This document shows, piece by piece, positions 34,954 to 43,694 of a stretch of 64,000 nt of DNA; positions within the stretch are counted from its first letter, which is position 1, and each line of letters opens with the position of its first letter. A program made the translations under genes and the position numbers. This DNA comes from Dictyoglomus thermophilum H-6-12 (GTDB lineage Bacteria; Dictyoglomota; Dictyoglomia; Dictyoglomales; Dictyoglomaceae), in NCBI RefSeq assembly GCF_000020965.1, contig NC_011297.1:1426001-1490000 (forward strand), given 5' to 3'. The notes below the pieces were generated by a model. That model ran no database searches and was not told the DNA's origin. It saw only the letters and a list, made by a program, of their open reading frames with translations.

Positions 34954-36102
34954 ATGAAAAATACCGATATAAAAATTGTAGACACCACATTAAGAGACGG
35001 AGAACAAACAGCAGGTGTGGTATTTTCAAAAGCTGAAAAACTACAAATAGCCAGAATGCTTGATGAGATAGGAGTACATCAAATTGAAGCAGGCATCCCT
35101 GTGATGGGAGGAGACGAAGAAGAAGCAATAAAAGCCATAGTTAAAGCAGGATTAAAAGCAAGCATAATGGGATGGAATAGAGCTGTGATAAGTGACATTG
35201 AAGCATCTCTAAGATGTGGGGTAGATGCTGTAGCTATCTCCATTTCTACCTCTGACATCCACATTAAGTATAAACTCAAAAAGACCAGAGAATGGGTTTT
35301 AGAAAACATGGTAAAAGCCACAGAATTCGCAAAAAAGCACGGAGTATATGTATCAGTGAATGCTGAAGATGCATCAAGAACTGATATGGAATTTCTATTA
35401 CAATTTGCAAAGGCTGCAAAAGAGGCAGGAGCAGACCGACTCAGATATTGCGATACTGTAGGAATTATGGAACCTTTCACTATGTATGAGGTTATAAAAA
35501 CTATAATTGAGAAAGTAGGCATACCTGTAGAAATGCATACTCACAATGACTTTGGAATGGCCACTGCCAATGCTTTGGCAGGAGTTAGAGCAGGAGCTAC
35601 CTATGTAGGGGTAACAGTAAATGGCCTTGGAGAAAGGGCAGGTAATGCTGCATTAGAAGAAGTGGTGATGGCCTTAAAGTACATCTACAATATAGACTTA
35701 GGTATCAAAACCTATAAATTAAGAGAACTTAGCGAATATGTAGCAAAAGCTTCTCAAAGGGAACTACCAGTAAATAAGGCAATTGTTGGTAAGAATATCT
35801 TTGCCCATGAGTCTGGAATACACGCTGATGGCGTGATTAAGTATCCAAAAACTTATGAAGTCTTCTCTCCTGAAGAAGTAGGAGGAGAGAGACAAATTGT
35901 AATTGGAAAACATTCTGGAACCCATGCTCTTATAAGGAAATTCCAGGAGTATGGTATAAATCTTCCTGAAGAAGATGCTCAAGAATTGCTTAAGAAAGTA
36001 AGAGCCCTTGCGGTAGAACTTAAGAGACCACTGTTTGACAAAGAATTAATGTATCTTTATCAAGATTACTTAAAGGAAAAAGCTAAGAAAGAAGGAGAGT
36101 GA
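34954..36102 (+). CDS. Homocitrate synthase-type (NifV/LeuA family) acyltransferase
   Basis: This 382-residue TIM-barrel enzyme condenses acetyl-CoA with a 2-oxoacid. It has DTTLRDGEQTAGVVF at the start, HTHNDFGMATANALAG and NGLGERAGNAALEE. The QTAGVVF and DFGMATAN forms match homocitrate synthases, whereas 2-isopropylmalate synthases usually read QSPGA and DLGMAVAN. It also lacks the leucine-regulatory C-terminal domain (IPMS is about 500 residues). Two aconitase-like subunits follow, as in the aminoadipate lysine pathway. An isopropylmalate or citramalate role is not fully excluded. GGGAGG lies ten bases before ATG. Confidence 0.82.
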   Translation: MKNTDIKIVDTTLRDGEQTAGVVFSKAEKLQIARMLDEIGVHQIEAGIPVMGGDEEEAIKAIVKAGLKASIMGWNRAVISDIEASLRCGVDAVAISISTSDIHIKYKLKKTREWVLENMVKATEFAKKHGVYVSVNAEDASRTDMEFLLQFAKAAKEAGADRLRYCDTVGIMEPFTMYEVIKTIIEKVGIPVEMHTHNDFGMATANALAGVRAGATYVGVTVNGLGERAGNAALEEVVMALKYIYNIDLGIKTYKLRELSEYVAKASQRELPVNKAIVGKNIFAHESGIHADGVIKYPKTYEVFSPEEVGGERQIVIGKHSGTHALIRKFQEYGINLPEEDAQELLKKVRALAVELKRPLFDKELMYLYQDYLKEKAKKEGE

Positions 36103-36107
36103 AAAAA

Positions 36108-37364
36108 TTGGGGAAGACAATAGCTGAAAAAATCTTTTCAGCTCACACAGGAAAGGATGTTAAAGCTGGTGATTTAGTAATTGCAAAACTTGATGCCCTA
36201 ATGGGGCAGGACGGAACATCTCCTCTTGCAATTAAGGTCTTTGAAGAATTGGGAGGAGAAAAGGTCGTTAACGCAGAAAGGGTACTCTTAGTAATGGACC
36301 ACTCTGTCCCACCCCCAAATGAGGGGGTTGCAAATCTTCATAAACTGATGAGAGACTTTGCAGAAAAATACGGCACTCAAATTACAGAATTTGGAGAAGG
36401 AGTATGCCACCAAGTATTTATGGAAAGAGGACTTGCTACACCTGGGGGCCTCGTTATTGGCGCAGATTCTCATACTTGTACATATGGAGTTTTAAACTGC
36501 TTTTCCACAGGAGTTGGCTCCAGTGAGCTTGCTGCAGCAATGTACACTGGTAAATTATGGTTTAAAGTACCCAATACTGTAAAGATCATTTTAAATGGAA
36601 AACTTCCTAAAGGTGTCGTTTCTAAAGACGTGGTATTATTTCTTGCAGGGTATTTTAAGGCTGACGGCCTAACCTATAAAGCTATAGAGTTTGATGGAGA
36701 AGTAATCAGAGACCTTTCTATAGATGGTAGGGCAACTATAACCAATATGGTAGTTGAAATGGGAGCAAAAGCAGGTATTATGCCCTTCGATGAAAAAACA
36801 AAAGAATTCTTTAAAAGTATTGGCTTTCCACAAGAAAAAGGGGTTGAAGCGGATCCCGATGCGGAATATGAGGCTATTTATGAGTTTAATTTATCTAACT
36901 TAGAGCCCCAAGTGGCTATGCCCCATACTGTGGACAATGTCTACCCTATCTCTCAAATAGATAATGTCAAAATACACGAAGCCTTTATTGGTACATGCAC
37001 TAATGGCAGATTAGAAGACCTAAGACTAGCCGCATCAATTCTAAAGGGTAGAAAAGTATCCAAAAATGTAAAAATGATCATAACACCTGCCTCTAAAAGG
37101 ATTTTTATACAAGCTATGAAAGAGGGCCTTATAGATATATTCTTAGAAGCAGGCGCTATAGTAACAAATCCAGGGTGTGGACCATGTGTAGGGACTCATC
37201 AAGGCATACCTGCAGATGGGGAGAATGTTATCTCTACTGCTAATAGAAATTTCAAAGGAAGAATGGGAAACAACAAAGCTTTTATACATTTAGCTTCGCC
37301 CCTTACCGTAGCTGCCTCAGCAATCTTAGGAAAAATTACTGATCCAAGAGAACTAATGGATTAG
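36108..37364 (+). CDS. Homoaconitase/3-isopropylmalate dehydratase large subunit
   Basis: This aconitase-family subunit of 418 residues isomerises homocitrate or isopropylmalate through a 4Fe-4S cluster. It has DGTSPLAIKVFEELG, MDHSVPPPNEG, GADSHTCTYG, GTCTNGRLEDLR and GCGPCVGTHQG, giving all three cluster cysteines. A GTG at 36099 overlaps the previous stop, but AAGGAG lies only one base before it. The TTG at 36108, ten bases after that site, gives the usual N-terminus MGKTIAEKIF, so I use it. Confidence 0.88.
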   Translation: MGKTIAEKIFSAHTGKDVKAGDLVIAKLDALMGQDGTSPLAIKVFEELGGEKVVNAERVLLVMDHSVPPPNEGVANLHKLMRDFAEKYGTQITEFGEGVCHQVFMERGLATPGGLVIGADSHTCTYGVLNCFSTGVGSSELAAAMYTGKLWFKVPNTVKIILNGKLPKGVVSKDVVLFLAGYFKADGLTYKAIEFDGEVIRDLSIDGRATITNMVVEMGAKAGIMPFDEKTKEFFKSIGFPQEKGVEADPDAEYEAIYEFNLSNLEPQVAMPHTVDNVYPISQIDNVKIHEAFIGTCTNGRLEDLRLAASILKGRKVSKNVKMIITPASKRIFIQAMKEGLIDIFLEAGAIVTNPGCGPCVGTHQGIPADGENVISTANRNFKGRMGNNKAFIHLASPLTVAASAILGKITDPRELMD

Positions 37365-37377
37365 GAGGAAGTCTATT

Positions 37378-37878
37378 ATGCTAATTAGGGGAAGAGCTCA
37401 CAAATTTGGAGATGATATAAACACCGATTACATAATATCAGGAAAATACAAATTTAAAAGTTTAGACTTTAACGAAATGTCCAAGCACCTTTTTGAAGAT
37501 CTTGATCCAGAATTCTATAAGAAAATAACTCCTGGAGATATCATTGTGGCTGGCAAAAACTTTGGATGTGGTTCTTCCAGAGAACAGGCACCTTTAGTAA
37601 TCAAACATGCAGGAATAAGCCTGGTGATAGCTAAAAGTTTTGCAAGAATATTCTACAGAAACTCTATAAATGTAGGTTTACCTTTATTAGAGGCAGATAC
37701 AGATCAAATAGATCAGGGGGATGAGTTGGAAGTGGATCTTTTTAATGGTAAAATTTTTAACAAGACAAAAAATATAGTGATAAATTCTAAGAGCACATTT
37801 CCAGATATAATGGTAAAAATATTACAAGCAGGAGGCCTTGTAGAGTACCTTAAGAAAGAGGGAGATTTCAAAATTTAG
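37378..37878 (+). CDS. Homoaconitase/3-isopropylmalate dehydratase small subunit
   Basis: This 166-residue swivel-domain subunit has GDDINTDYIISGKYKF and GKNFGCGSSREQAP. The residues after INTDYIISG decide substrate choice in this family; here the loop reads KYKFKS, with lysines where isopropylmalate enzymes usually carry hydrophobic residues. That would suit the extra carboxylate of homoaconitate, but I infer this by analogy. A good AGGAGG precedes the ATG. Confidence 0.88.
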   Translation: MLIRGRAHKFGDDINTDYIISGKYKFKSLDFNEMSKHLFEDLDPEFYKKITPGDIIVAGKNFGCGSSREQAPLVIKHAGISLVIAKSFARIFYRNSINVGLPLLEADTDQIDQGDELEVDLFNGKIFNKTKNIVINSKSTFPDIMVKILQAGGLVEYLKKEGDFKI

Positions 37879-39030
37879 ATGCAACATTTTAATTTTTACA
37901 TTCCAGTAATGATAAAGTTTGGAATAGGACTCTGGGAGAAAATTCCCGAGGAGTCCTATTCCTTAGGAGCAAAGAAAGTTCTAATAGTAACTGGTAAAAA
38001 ACACCTAAAAAGCACTGGAATTTTAGATAAGCTTTTAAACATATACAATAATTATCCTATTGATGTATATGTTTTCGACGAGGTACCTCCTGAACCTCCT
38101 TATTATATAGTAGATCAAGGAGCAGAAATCGCTAAAACAAAAGGTATAGACCTTGTTATTGGTATTGGAGGTGGAAGTGCCCTTGATGTGGCAAAAGCAA
38201 TTGCAGTCAAAGTAAATCTACCTGGCACCATATGGGATTATATAGGAGACAACAGTAATAAAATAACAATTAAGGGTTTACCTACTATTCTAGTGCCCAC
38301 TACAGCAGGAACTGCAAGTGAAGTTACACGAGTTTCAGTGCTTATTAATCCTGAAACAAAAGAAAAATTAAGCATAAGACACGATTTTTTATATGCCACC
38401 CTTGCCATTATAGACCCATATCTTACCCTTTCCTTACCAAAAGAAAATACTGCTTACAGTGGTATTGATGCTTTTATACACTCTTTAGAGTCCTTTTTAT
38501 CAGTTAATAGTAATATGGTTACAGAGCCCCTTGCTCTAACCGCACTAAGGACCATATATAAATATCTTCCCAGGGTATACAATAATCTAGAAAGAATTGA
38601 TTTAAGAGAAAAAGTATTATATGCCAGCACCATTAGTGGGATAGCTTTTACCCAAACAGGACTTGGAGGTATACATGCTCTTGCTCATCCTATTGGGGTT
38701 TATGCCAATATTCCCCATGGACTTGCTTGTGCCTTAGTTACCATTCCTACCTTAGAATATAACTTAGAAATACTTTCCAGAGAAAAAATCTCTGCTTTAG
38801 GAAGAGCCATAGGGGTATATTCTTTAAGATCTGCCAAAGAAAAGATCTTGAAAAAAATAGATGAATTCTTCTCTATACTTAACATCAAACTTGGCCTTCA
38901 CAATTATGGAATAAAATGGGAAGATCTCCCTAATATAGCCCAAGAAGTACCAAAATCAGGATCTTACAAAACAAATCCACGAACACTGAACTATGAAACT
39001 GTACTTGAAATACTAAAAAAAGCCTTTTAA
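37879..39030 (+). CDS. Iron-containing alcohol dehydrogenase
   Basis: This 383-residue group III dehydrogenase has the NAD site GIGGGSALDVAKAIA, PTTAGTASEVT and metal ligands in GIDAFIHSLE (Asp, His), GGIHALAHPIG and NIPHGLACA. Its ATG abuts the stop of the small dehydratase subunit, so it is translated with the pathway genes. A homoisocitrate or isopropylmalate dehydrogenase would be expected at this point and is absent from the window. Whether this enzyme reduces a pathway-linked aldehyde is unknown. Its end overlaps the convergent beta-helix gene by four bases. Confidence 0.92.
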   Translation: MQHFNFYIPVMIKFGIGLWEKIPEESYSLGAKKVLIVTGKKHLKSTGILDKLLNIYNNYPIDVYVFDEVPPEPPYYIVDQGAEIAKTKGIDLVIGIGGGSALDVAKAIAVKVNLPGTIWDYIGDNSNKITIKGLPTILVPTTAGTASEVTRVSVLINPETKEKLSIRHDFLYATLAIIDPYLTLSLPKENTAYSGIDAFIHSLESFLSVNSNMVTEPLALTALRTIYKYLPRVYNNLERIDLREKVLYASTISGIAFTQTGLGGIHALAHPIGVYANIPHGLACALVTIPTLEYNLEILSREKISALGRAIGVYSLRSAKEKILKKIDEFFSILNIKLGLHNYGIKWEDLPNIAQEVPKSGSYKTNPRTLNYETVLEILKKAF

Positions 39031-39710
39031 GTTCTGTCTATTATGTCTATAATGTCTAAATTAGGCTTGAATTTTACAATACTTTTTTCTGGAATAAATC
39101 CTCTTACACTTGCATTAGGGTAAATAAGTACCCTCTTACCTATAATAGTCCCAGGATTAAGCACAGAGTTACATCCAGTCTCACTATCATCCCCAATAAT
39201 AGCTCCTAATTTTCTAAGCCCTGTATCATACACTTCTCCATTCACCTTTATTTTAACTGTACCACTAAGTCCTATTTTTAAGTTTGATATCTTAGTACCT
39301 GCTCCCAGATTCACATTGTGTCCAAGGATGCTATCACCTACATAATTAAAATGAGGAGCTTTTGCTCCAGAAAGTAGAATGCTATTCTTAATCTCTGTAG
39401 TATGTCCTACTACACAGTTATCTCCAATAAATACATTACCTCTTATATAGGCACCCTGCCTTATCTCACAATTCTTACCAATATACGCAGGACCCTTTAT
39501 ATAAACAAAGGGCTCAATAACTGTTCCCTCATCTATAAACACGTTTCCCTCTATAAAAACCCCTCCCTTGATTATTCCTCTAATTTCAGGCTTTGCATAC
39601 TTCCTTAAGAATTTTTCAAGAGTTTTCAAAGCATCCCAAACCAAGTTCATATCCCTAAAAAGCTCTCCTTCAATACCAGACAATTCAAAAAACCTTTCGG
39701 GTTCCAACAC
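39027..39710 (-). CDS. Left-handed beta-helix (hexapeptide) acyltransferase-like protein
   Basis: The 227 residues are built of imperfect hexapeptide turns (GVFIEGNVFIDEGTVIEP, AYIGKNCEIRQGAYIRG, NVFIGDNCVVGHTTEIKNS), matching the C-terminal half of GlmU-like sugar-nucleotide enzymes. About 45 residues of helix precede the turns, and there is no nucleotidyltransferase domain. It keeps HFNYVGDS and NLGAGTKISN, which in GlmU belong to the acetyltransferase site. It has a GTG start nine bases after GGAGG, and is last in the one-carbon operon, 16 bases after metF. Confidence 0.82.
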   Translation of the reverse strand: MLEPERFFELSGIEGELFRDMNLVWDALKTLEKFLRKYAKPEIRGIIKGGVFIEGNVFIDEGTVIEPFVYIKGPAYIGKNCEIRQGAYIRGNVFIGDNCVVGHTTEIKNSILLSGAKAPHFNYVGDSILGHNVNLGAGTKISNLKIGLSGTVKIKVNGEVYDTGLRKLGAIIGDDSETGCNSVLNPGTIIGKRVLIYPNASVRGFIPEKSIVKFKPNLDIIDIIDRT

Positions 39711-39726
39711 CTCACTGTGCCTCCCT

Positions 39727-40593
39727 TCACCAATTTAATAAATCTAATACTTTAATTATATCTGAAGGTCTAGAAGCAAGAAAATGAATCCCATCAAGCA
39801 GTTTACTCTCTTTTAGCTTAGAACAAAACTCAGCACAAAACTCAATACTTAAAGACTTTATATCCTTAGTATTCCTAAACATATCTAAAATCTCAGTAGG
39901 AATTTTTATACCAGGAACACTACTCATCATATACTCCAGCATCTCTATAGACTTAAAAATGGTAACCCCAGCTATAATTTTTATCTCATTTCCAACCCTT
40001 TCTCTCACTCTTTCCATTACCGAAAGATCAAAAAAAAGCTGTGTTTGAAAGAATTCTGCTCCTGCCTTTTTCTTTTTTAGTAATTTCAAAATCTCTATCT
40101 CCAAAGGAACAAGATTTGGATTAAATACTGCTCCCAAGAAAAAATCGGGATTTTTGTTTAGTTTTTTACCTGAAAAATCTTCGCCATCTTCCAATCTTTT
40201 TGCAACCACCAATATATTAGTTGCATCCAGATCAAACACAGGCTTTGCAGATTTTGCTATCCCAGTAGTAGTGTAATCTCCTGTTAAAACAAGTACATTT
40301 CTAATACCAAGAGTATAAGCACTCAAAAGCTCTCCTGAGATGGCAACCCTATTTCTATCCCTTGCGGTTATTTGAAATATTGGCTCCATTCCTTCCCTAA
40401 GAAGTAGATAACTTCCCACAAGAGATGTAATTCTCACTCCCACATTTTGAAAATCGGTAACATTTACAGCATCAACCCTGTCTTTTAAAAGTAAAGTTTT
40501 TTCGATAAAAGAACTAACATCCACCCCTCTCGGTGGACTCACCTCTGCAGTTATAACAAATTTACCAGATTTTAACCTCTCCTCAAAGTTCAT
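39727..40593 (-). CDS. metF: Methylenetetrahydrofolate reductase, MetF subunit
   Basis: This flavin TIM-barrel enzyme reduces 5,10-methylene-THF to 5-methyl-THF. The 288 residues have TAEVSPPRGVD, VTDFQNVGVRI, VLVLTGDY and FFQTQLFFD. The ATG overlaps the metV stop (ATGA), so the two subunits are made together. The MetF-MetV pair is typical of organisms using a Wood-Ljungdahl-like methyl branch or a Fe-S-assisted reductase. Confidence 0.95.
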   Translation of the reverse strand: MNFEERLKSGKFVITAEVSPPRGVDVSSFIEKTLLLKDRVDAVNVTDFQNVGVRITSLVGSYLLLREGMEPIFQITARDRNRVAISGELLSAYTLGIRNVLVLTGDYTTTGIAKSAKPVFDLDATNILVVAKRLEDGEDFSGKKLNKNPDFFLGAVFNPNLVPLEIEILKLLKKKKAGAEFFQTQLFFDLSVMERVRERVGNEIKIIAGVTIFKSIEMLEYMMSSVPGIKIPTEILDMFRNTKDIKSLSIEFCAEFCSKLKESKLLDGIHFLASRPSDIIKVLDLLNW

Positions 40594-41195
40594 TCTTGAA
40601 GTAGTATTTTGCTAAAATCTTTAGGAGGAATTATTCTTAAAAACTCTTCCTCTGTTATTCTCTTATTTCTAAAGAGAATAACCCAAGGGCATAATCTATT
40701 AAATACCTCACATATACCCTCTTCTGCTCCACCACAAGGGCCATTTCTCATCTTTTTTGGACATAACTTCTCCATACACAAATTTCCAGTATAGTATATC
40801 CAGCACTCTCCACATGCAGAACACAGTCTTGCAAAACTTCCAAGACTTCTACCAGGTTCTATTTTCAAAGTGTTTGTTGCAGGAAAGACCTGTTTTTTTA
40901 TATAGTTAGGAATAATCTGAGGAAGCCCCCCACAAGTGAAGGTTAAAATCGTATCTGCCTCATTTATTTCACTTAAATTATCAATAATTCTTAAAAAAGA
41001 ACCTACATTACAATCATCCTTCTTTAAAGTATACATACCTACTAATTCATAACCTAAACCCTCAACAAATTTTAAAACTTGCTGATTCTTTTCCTCCACA
41101 TCTATAAAACCACAATTATCACATGAAAAAACAAAAACTTTATTCCCCTTAACAAAATTTTTCACCTCTTCTGCAGGCTTAATTTCGAGCCTCAT
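40590..41195 (-). CDS. metV: Methylenetetrahydrofolate reductase partner MetV (Fe-S)
   Basis: This 201-residue cysteine-rich protein begins with FSCDNCGF and has CSACGECWIYYTGNLC, then CPKKMRNGPCGG and a final CEVF...CPW, consistent with one or more Fe-S clusters. It is the C-terminal domain type found attached to, or next to, MetF in acetogens and related anaerobes, where it delivers electrons. It overlaps folD upstream by 17 bases and metF downstream by four. Confidence 0.9.
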   Translation of the reverse strand: MRLEIKPAEEVKNFVKGNKVFVFSCDNCGFIDVEEKNQQVLKFVEGLGYELVGMYTLKKDDCNVGSFLRIIDNLSEINEADTILTFTCGGLPQIIPNYIKKQVFPATNTLKIEPGRSLGSFARLCSACGECWIYYTGNLCMEKLCPKKMRNGPCGGAEEGICEVFNRLCPWVILFRNKRITEEEFLRIIPPKDFSKILLQE

Positions 41196-42030
41196 TCTTT
41201 TCCACCGCCTTGAGAAGATTCATAGCAAGAACTCGAGTAGTTATTATACCTATACCTCCTGGAACAGGAGTTATGTAACCAACCTTATCCTTTACTTCTT
41301 CAAAGTTTACATCACCTACAAGCTTCCCTTCTACCACATTAGTACCTATATCAATTACTACTTGACCTTCCTTTACCATATCTTTACCTATAAAATGAGG
41401 CCTTCCTACAGCCGCAACAAGGACTTCTGCTCTCCTCGTAAGTTCTTCTAAATTTTTAGTTTTAGAATGACATATGGTAACCGTTGCATTCCTATTGAGA
41501 AGTAGTATAGAAAGGGGCTTTCCCACCGATATACTTCTTCCAACCACCACTACATCTTTCCCCTCTACAGAAATTTTATAAAAATCCAAAAGTTCAATAA
41601 CTGCCTGAGGTGTGCAGGGATGGAAACATTTCTCACCAACAAAAAGCTTTCCTAAATTTTCATAAGTTATACCTTCCACATCTTTATCAGGAGACAAAAA
41701 CCGAAAAGCTTTTTGTCTTTCTAATTCTTCCGAAAGAGGTCTCAATATCAATATTCCATGTACTTTATTATTTTTTTCTAATTCCTTTAAAGCCTTCTGA
41801 AATTCTAGCAGAGAGACATTTTCAGCAAAATTCTTTCTCTCCACATTAATTCCTATCCTCGAGAAAAATCTTTCTATACTCTTTGCGTAAGCTTCCGCCT
41901 CTTCATTTTCGCCAACCTTTACTATACACAAATTAGGAATAATACCCTTTGTTTTATAAATCTCTATTTTCTCTTTAATTTCTTTTTCTAACTTCTCAGC
42001 CACAGGCTTTCCTTCAAGAATAACTCCCAT
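41179..42030 (-). CDS. folD: FolD-family methylenetetrahydrofolate dehydrogenase (lacks the cyclohydrolase lysine)
   Basis: The 283 residues keep the NADP-binding VVVGRSISVGKPLS, HPCTPQAVIELL and the closing TPVPGGIG. Gap-free alignment with E. coli FolD puts Ile52 at the catalytic Lys56 (segment YAKSI for YVASK), Leu96 at the VQLPLP glutamine and Glu119 at the DVDG aspartate. These three residues serve cyclohydrolase chemistry in the family, so this copy may only dehydrogenate. A GTG at 42045 is in frame, but GGAGG sits eight bases before the ATG at 42030, chosen here. Confidence 0.92.
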   Translation of the reverse strand: MGVILEGKPVAEKLEKEIKEKIEIYKTKGIIPNLCIVKVGENEEAEAYAKSIERFFSRIGINVERKNFAENVSLLEFQKALKELEKNNKVHGILILRPLSEELERQKAFRFLSPDKDVEGITYENLGKLFVGEKCFHPCTPQAVIELLDFYKISVEGKDVVVVGRSISVGKPLSILLLNRNATVTICHSKTKNLEELTRRAEVLVAAVGRPHFIGKDMVKEGQVVIDIGTNVVEGKLVGDVNFEEVKDKVGYITPVPGGIGIITTRVLAMNLLKAVEKNEARN

Positions 42031-42045
42031 CTGAATTACCTCCAC

Positions 42046-43680
42046 TTAGGAAAGACCTATTATATTTCCATTATCATCTAAGTCCATTTGAAAAGCAGAG
42101 GGAACCTTAGGAAGACCTGGCATAGTCATTATATTACCTGTGTAAACTACCAAAAAACCTGCTCCACCTGAAACTTTTACTCCTTGAACATTTATAACAA
42201 AATCCTCAGGTTTACCTATAAGTTTAGGATTGTCAGATAAAGAGTATTGGGTTTTTGCCATACAAACAGGCAAGTTTATAAAGCCCCAACCCTCAATCTT
42301 TTTTAACTCTTCTTTTGCATTCTCAGAAAATACCACGTCTTTTGCCCCATAAACCTCTTTACAAATTTTTTCTATCTTATCTTTATAACTTTCACTTAGG
42401 TCATATAAATAAGAAAACTCATTTTTATCTTCTTCTATAGCCTTAATCACTTCTTGAGCAAGCTGAATTCCTCCTAACCCTCCTTTTTCATAAACCTCAG
42501 AGATAGCCACCCTTATATTTCTCTCTTTAAGTTCACTAATCACATACTCTATTTCCTTTTTCTCATCTTTAGGAAATTTGTTCAAAGCTACCACCACAGG
42601 AAGTTTAAATACATCCCTCACCACGCTTACATGATGTAAGAGATTAGACATCCCTTTCTTTATAGCTTCCATGTTCTCATTATCAAAATCTTTCTTCACT
42701 CCCCCATGAAATTTCAATGCTCTTATAGAGGCAACAATTACCACCGCACTTGGTCTTATATTTCCCAATCTACATTTAATATCAAAAAATTTCTCTGCGC
42801 CAAGATCCACACCAAAACCAGCCTCTGTTACAACATAATCAGAAAGTCTAAGAGCCATCTCAGTAGCAATAAGGGAATTTGTACCATGAGCAATATTAGC
42901 AAAGGGACCACCGTGTACAAAAGCAGGAGTACCCTCAAGGGTTTGAACCAAATTAGGAGATATAGCATCTTTTAATATAACACTCATGGCACCCTGTGCC
43001 CCTATATCTTTACATAAAATGGGCGTATTATTCTTATTGATTCCAACTATAATATTTCCCAATCTCTCCTTTAATTCAGAGACACTCCTAGATAAGGAAA
43101 TGATAGCCATAACCTCAGATGCCGCAGTAATATCAAAGCCGTCCTCACGAGGTACACCGTTGGCCTTTCCTCCAAGTCCACTTACAACAAATCTTAACTG
43201 TCTATCATTCATATCCAGACATCGCTTCCAAAGAATTTGTCTGACATCTATATTCAATTCATTCCCATGGTAGATATGATTATCAACTAAAGCCGAAAGT
43301 AGATTGTGGGCAGAAGTAACAGCATGGATATCTCCTGTGAAATGAAGATTAATACTATCTTCAGGTACTACTTTTGCCTTACCTCCTCCTACTGCTCCTC
43401 CCTTTATACCAAAAACAGGCCCCATAGATGGTTCACGAATACAAACAAAAGACCTATAAGAAAGTCTTCTGATGGCATCTCCTAATCCAATAGTTGTGGT
43501 AGTCTTACCTTCTCCATAAGGAGTAGGATTCATAGCGCTCACAAGAATCAATTTACCTGAAGGGTTTTTCTGAATTTCCTTATAATAATCCCATTTAACT
43601 TTTCCAATATACCAACCATATGGAATAAAAAATTCTTCTGGAATCCCCAAATCCGATATGATTTCTAAAATTCGTCTCAA
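42046..43680 (-). CDS. fhs: Formate-tetrahydrofolate ligase
   Basis: This 544-residue ATP-dependent enzyme makes 10-formyl-THF from formate. It has the P-loop TPYGEGKTTTTIG, the formate-site REPSMGPVFGIKGGAVGGGK, DIHAVTSAHNLL and PGLPKVPSA at the end. The start is a TTG, six bases after GGAGG. With folD, metV and metF downstream it forms an almost complete formate-to-methyl-THF route; a cyclohydrolase gene (fchA) is not seen in the window. Confidence 0.96.
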   Translation of the reverse strand: MRRILEIISDLGIPEEFFIPYGWYIGKVKWDYYKEIQKNPSGKLILVSAMNPTPYGEGKTTTTIGLGDAIRRLSYRSFVCIREPSMGPVFGIKGGAVGGGKAKVVPEDSINLHFTGDIHAVTSAHNLLSALVDNHIYHGNELNIDVRQILWKRCLDMNDRQLRFVVSGLGGKANGVPREDGFDITAASEVMAIISLSRSVSELKERLGNIIVGINKNNTPILCKDIGAQGAMSVILKDAISPNLVQTLEGTPAFVHGGPFANIAHGTNSLIATEMALRLSDYVVTEAGFGVDLGAEKFFDIKCRLGNIRPSAVVIVASIRALKFHGGVKKDFDNENMEAIKKGMSNLLHHVSVVRDVFKLPVVVALNKFPKDEKKEIEYVISELKERNIRVAISEVYEKGGLGGIQLAQEVIKAIEEDKNEFSYLYDLSESYKDKIEKICKEVYGAKDVVFSENAKEELKKIEGWGFINLPVCMAKTQYSLSDNPKLIGKPEDFVINVQGVKVSGGAGFLVVYTGNIMTMPGLPKVPSAFQMDLDDNGNIIGLS

Positions 43681-43694
43681 CTTCTCCCTCCAAA

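Noticed and set aside
35079-35522. 147-residue minus-strand frame inside the homocitrate-synthase-like gene
   Set aside because: Antisense to a conserved TIM barrel, no start signal, no motif.
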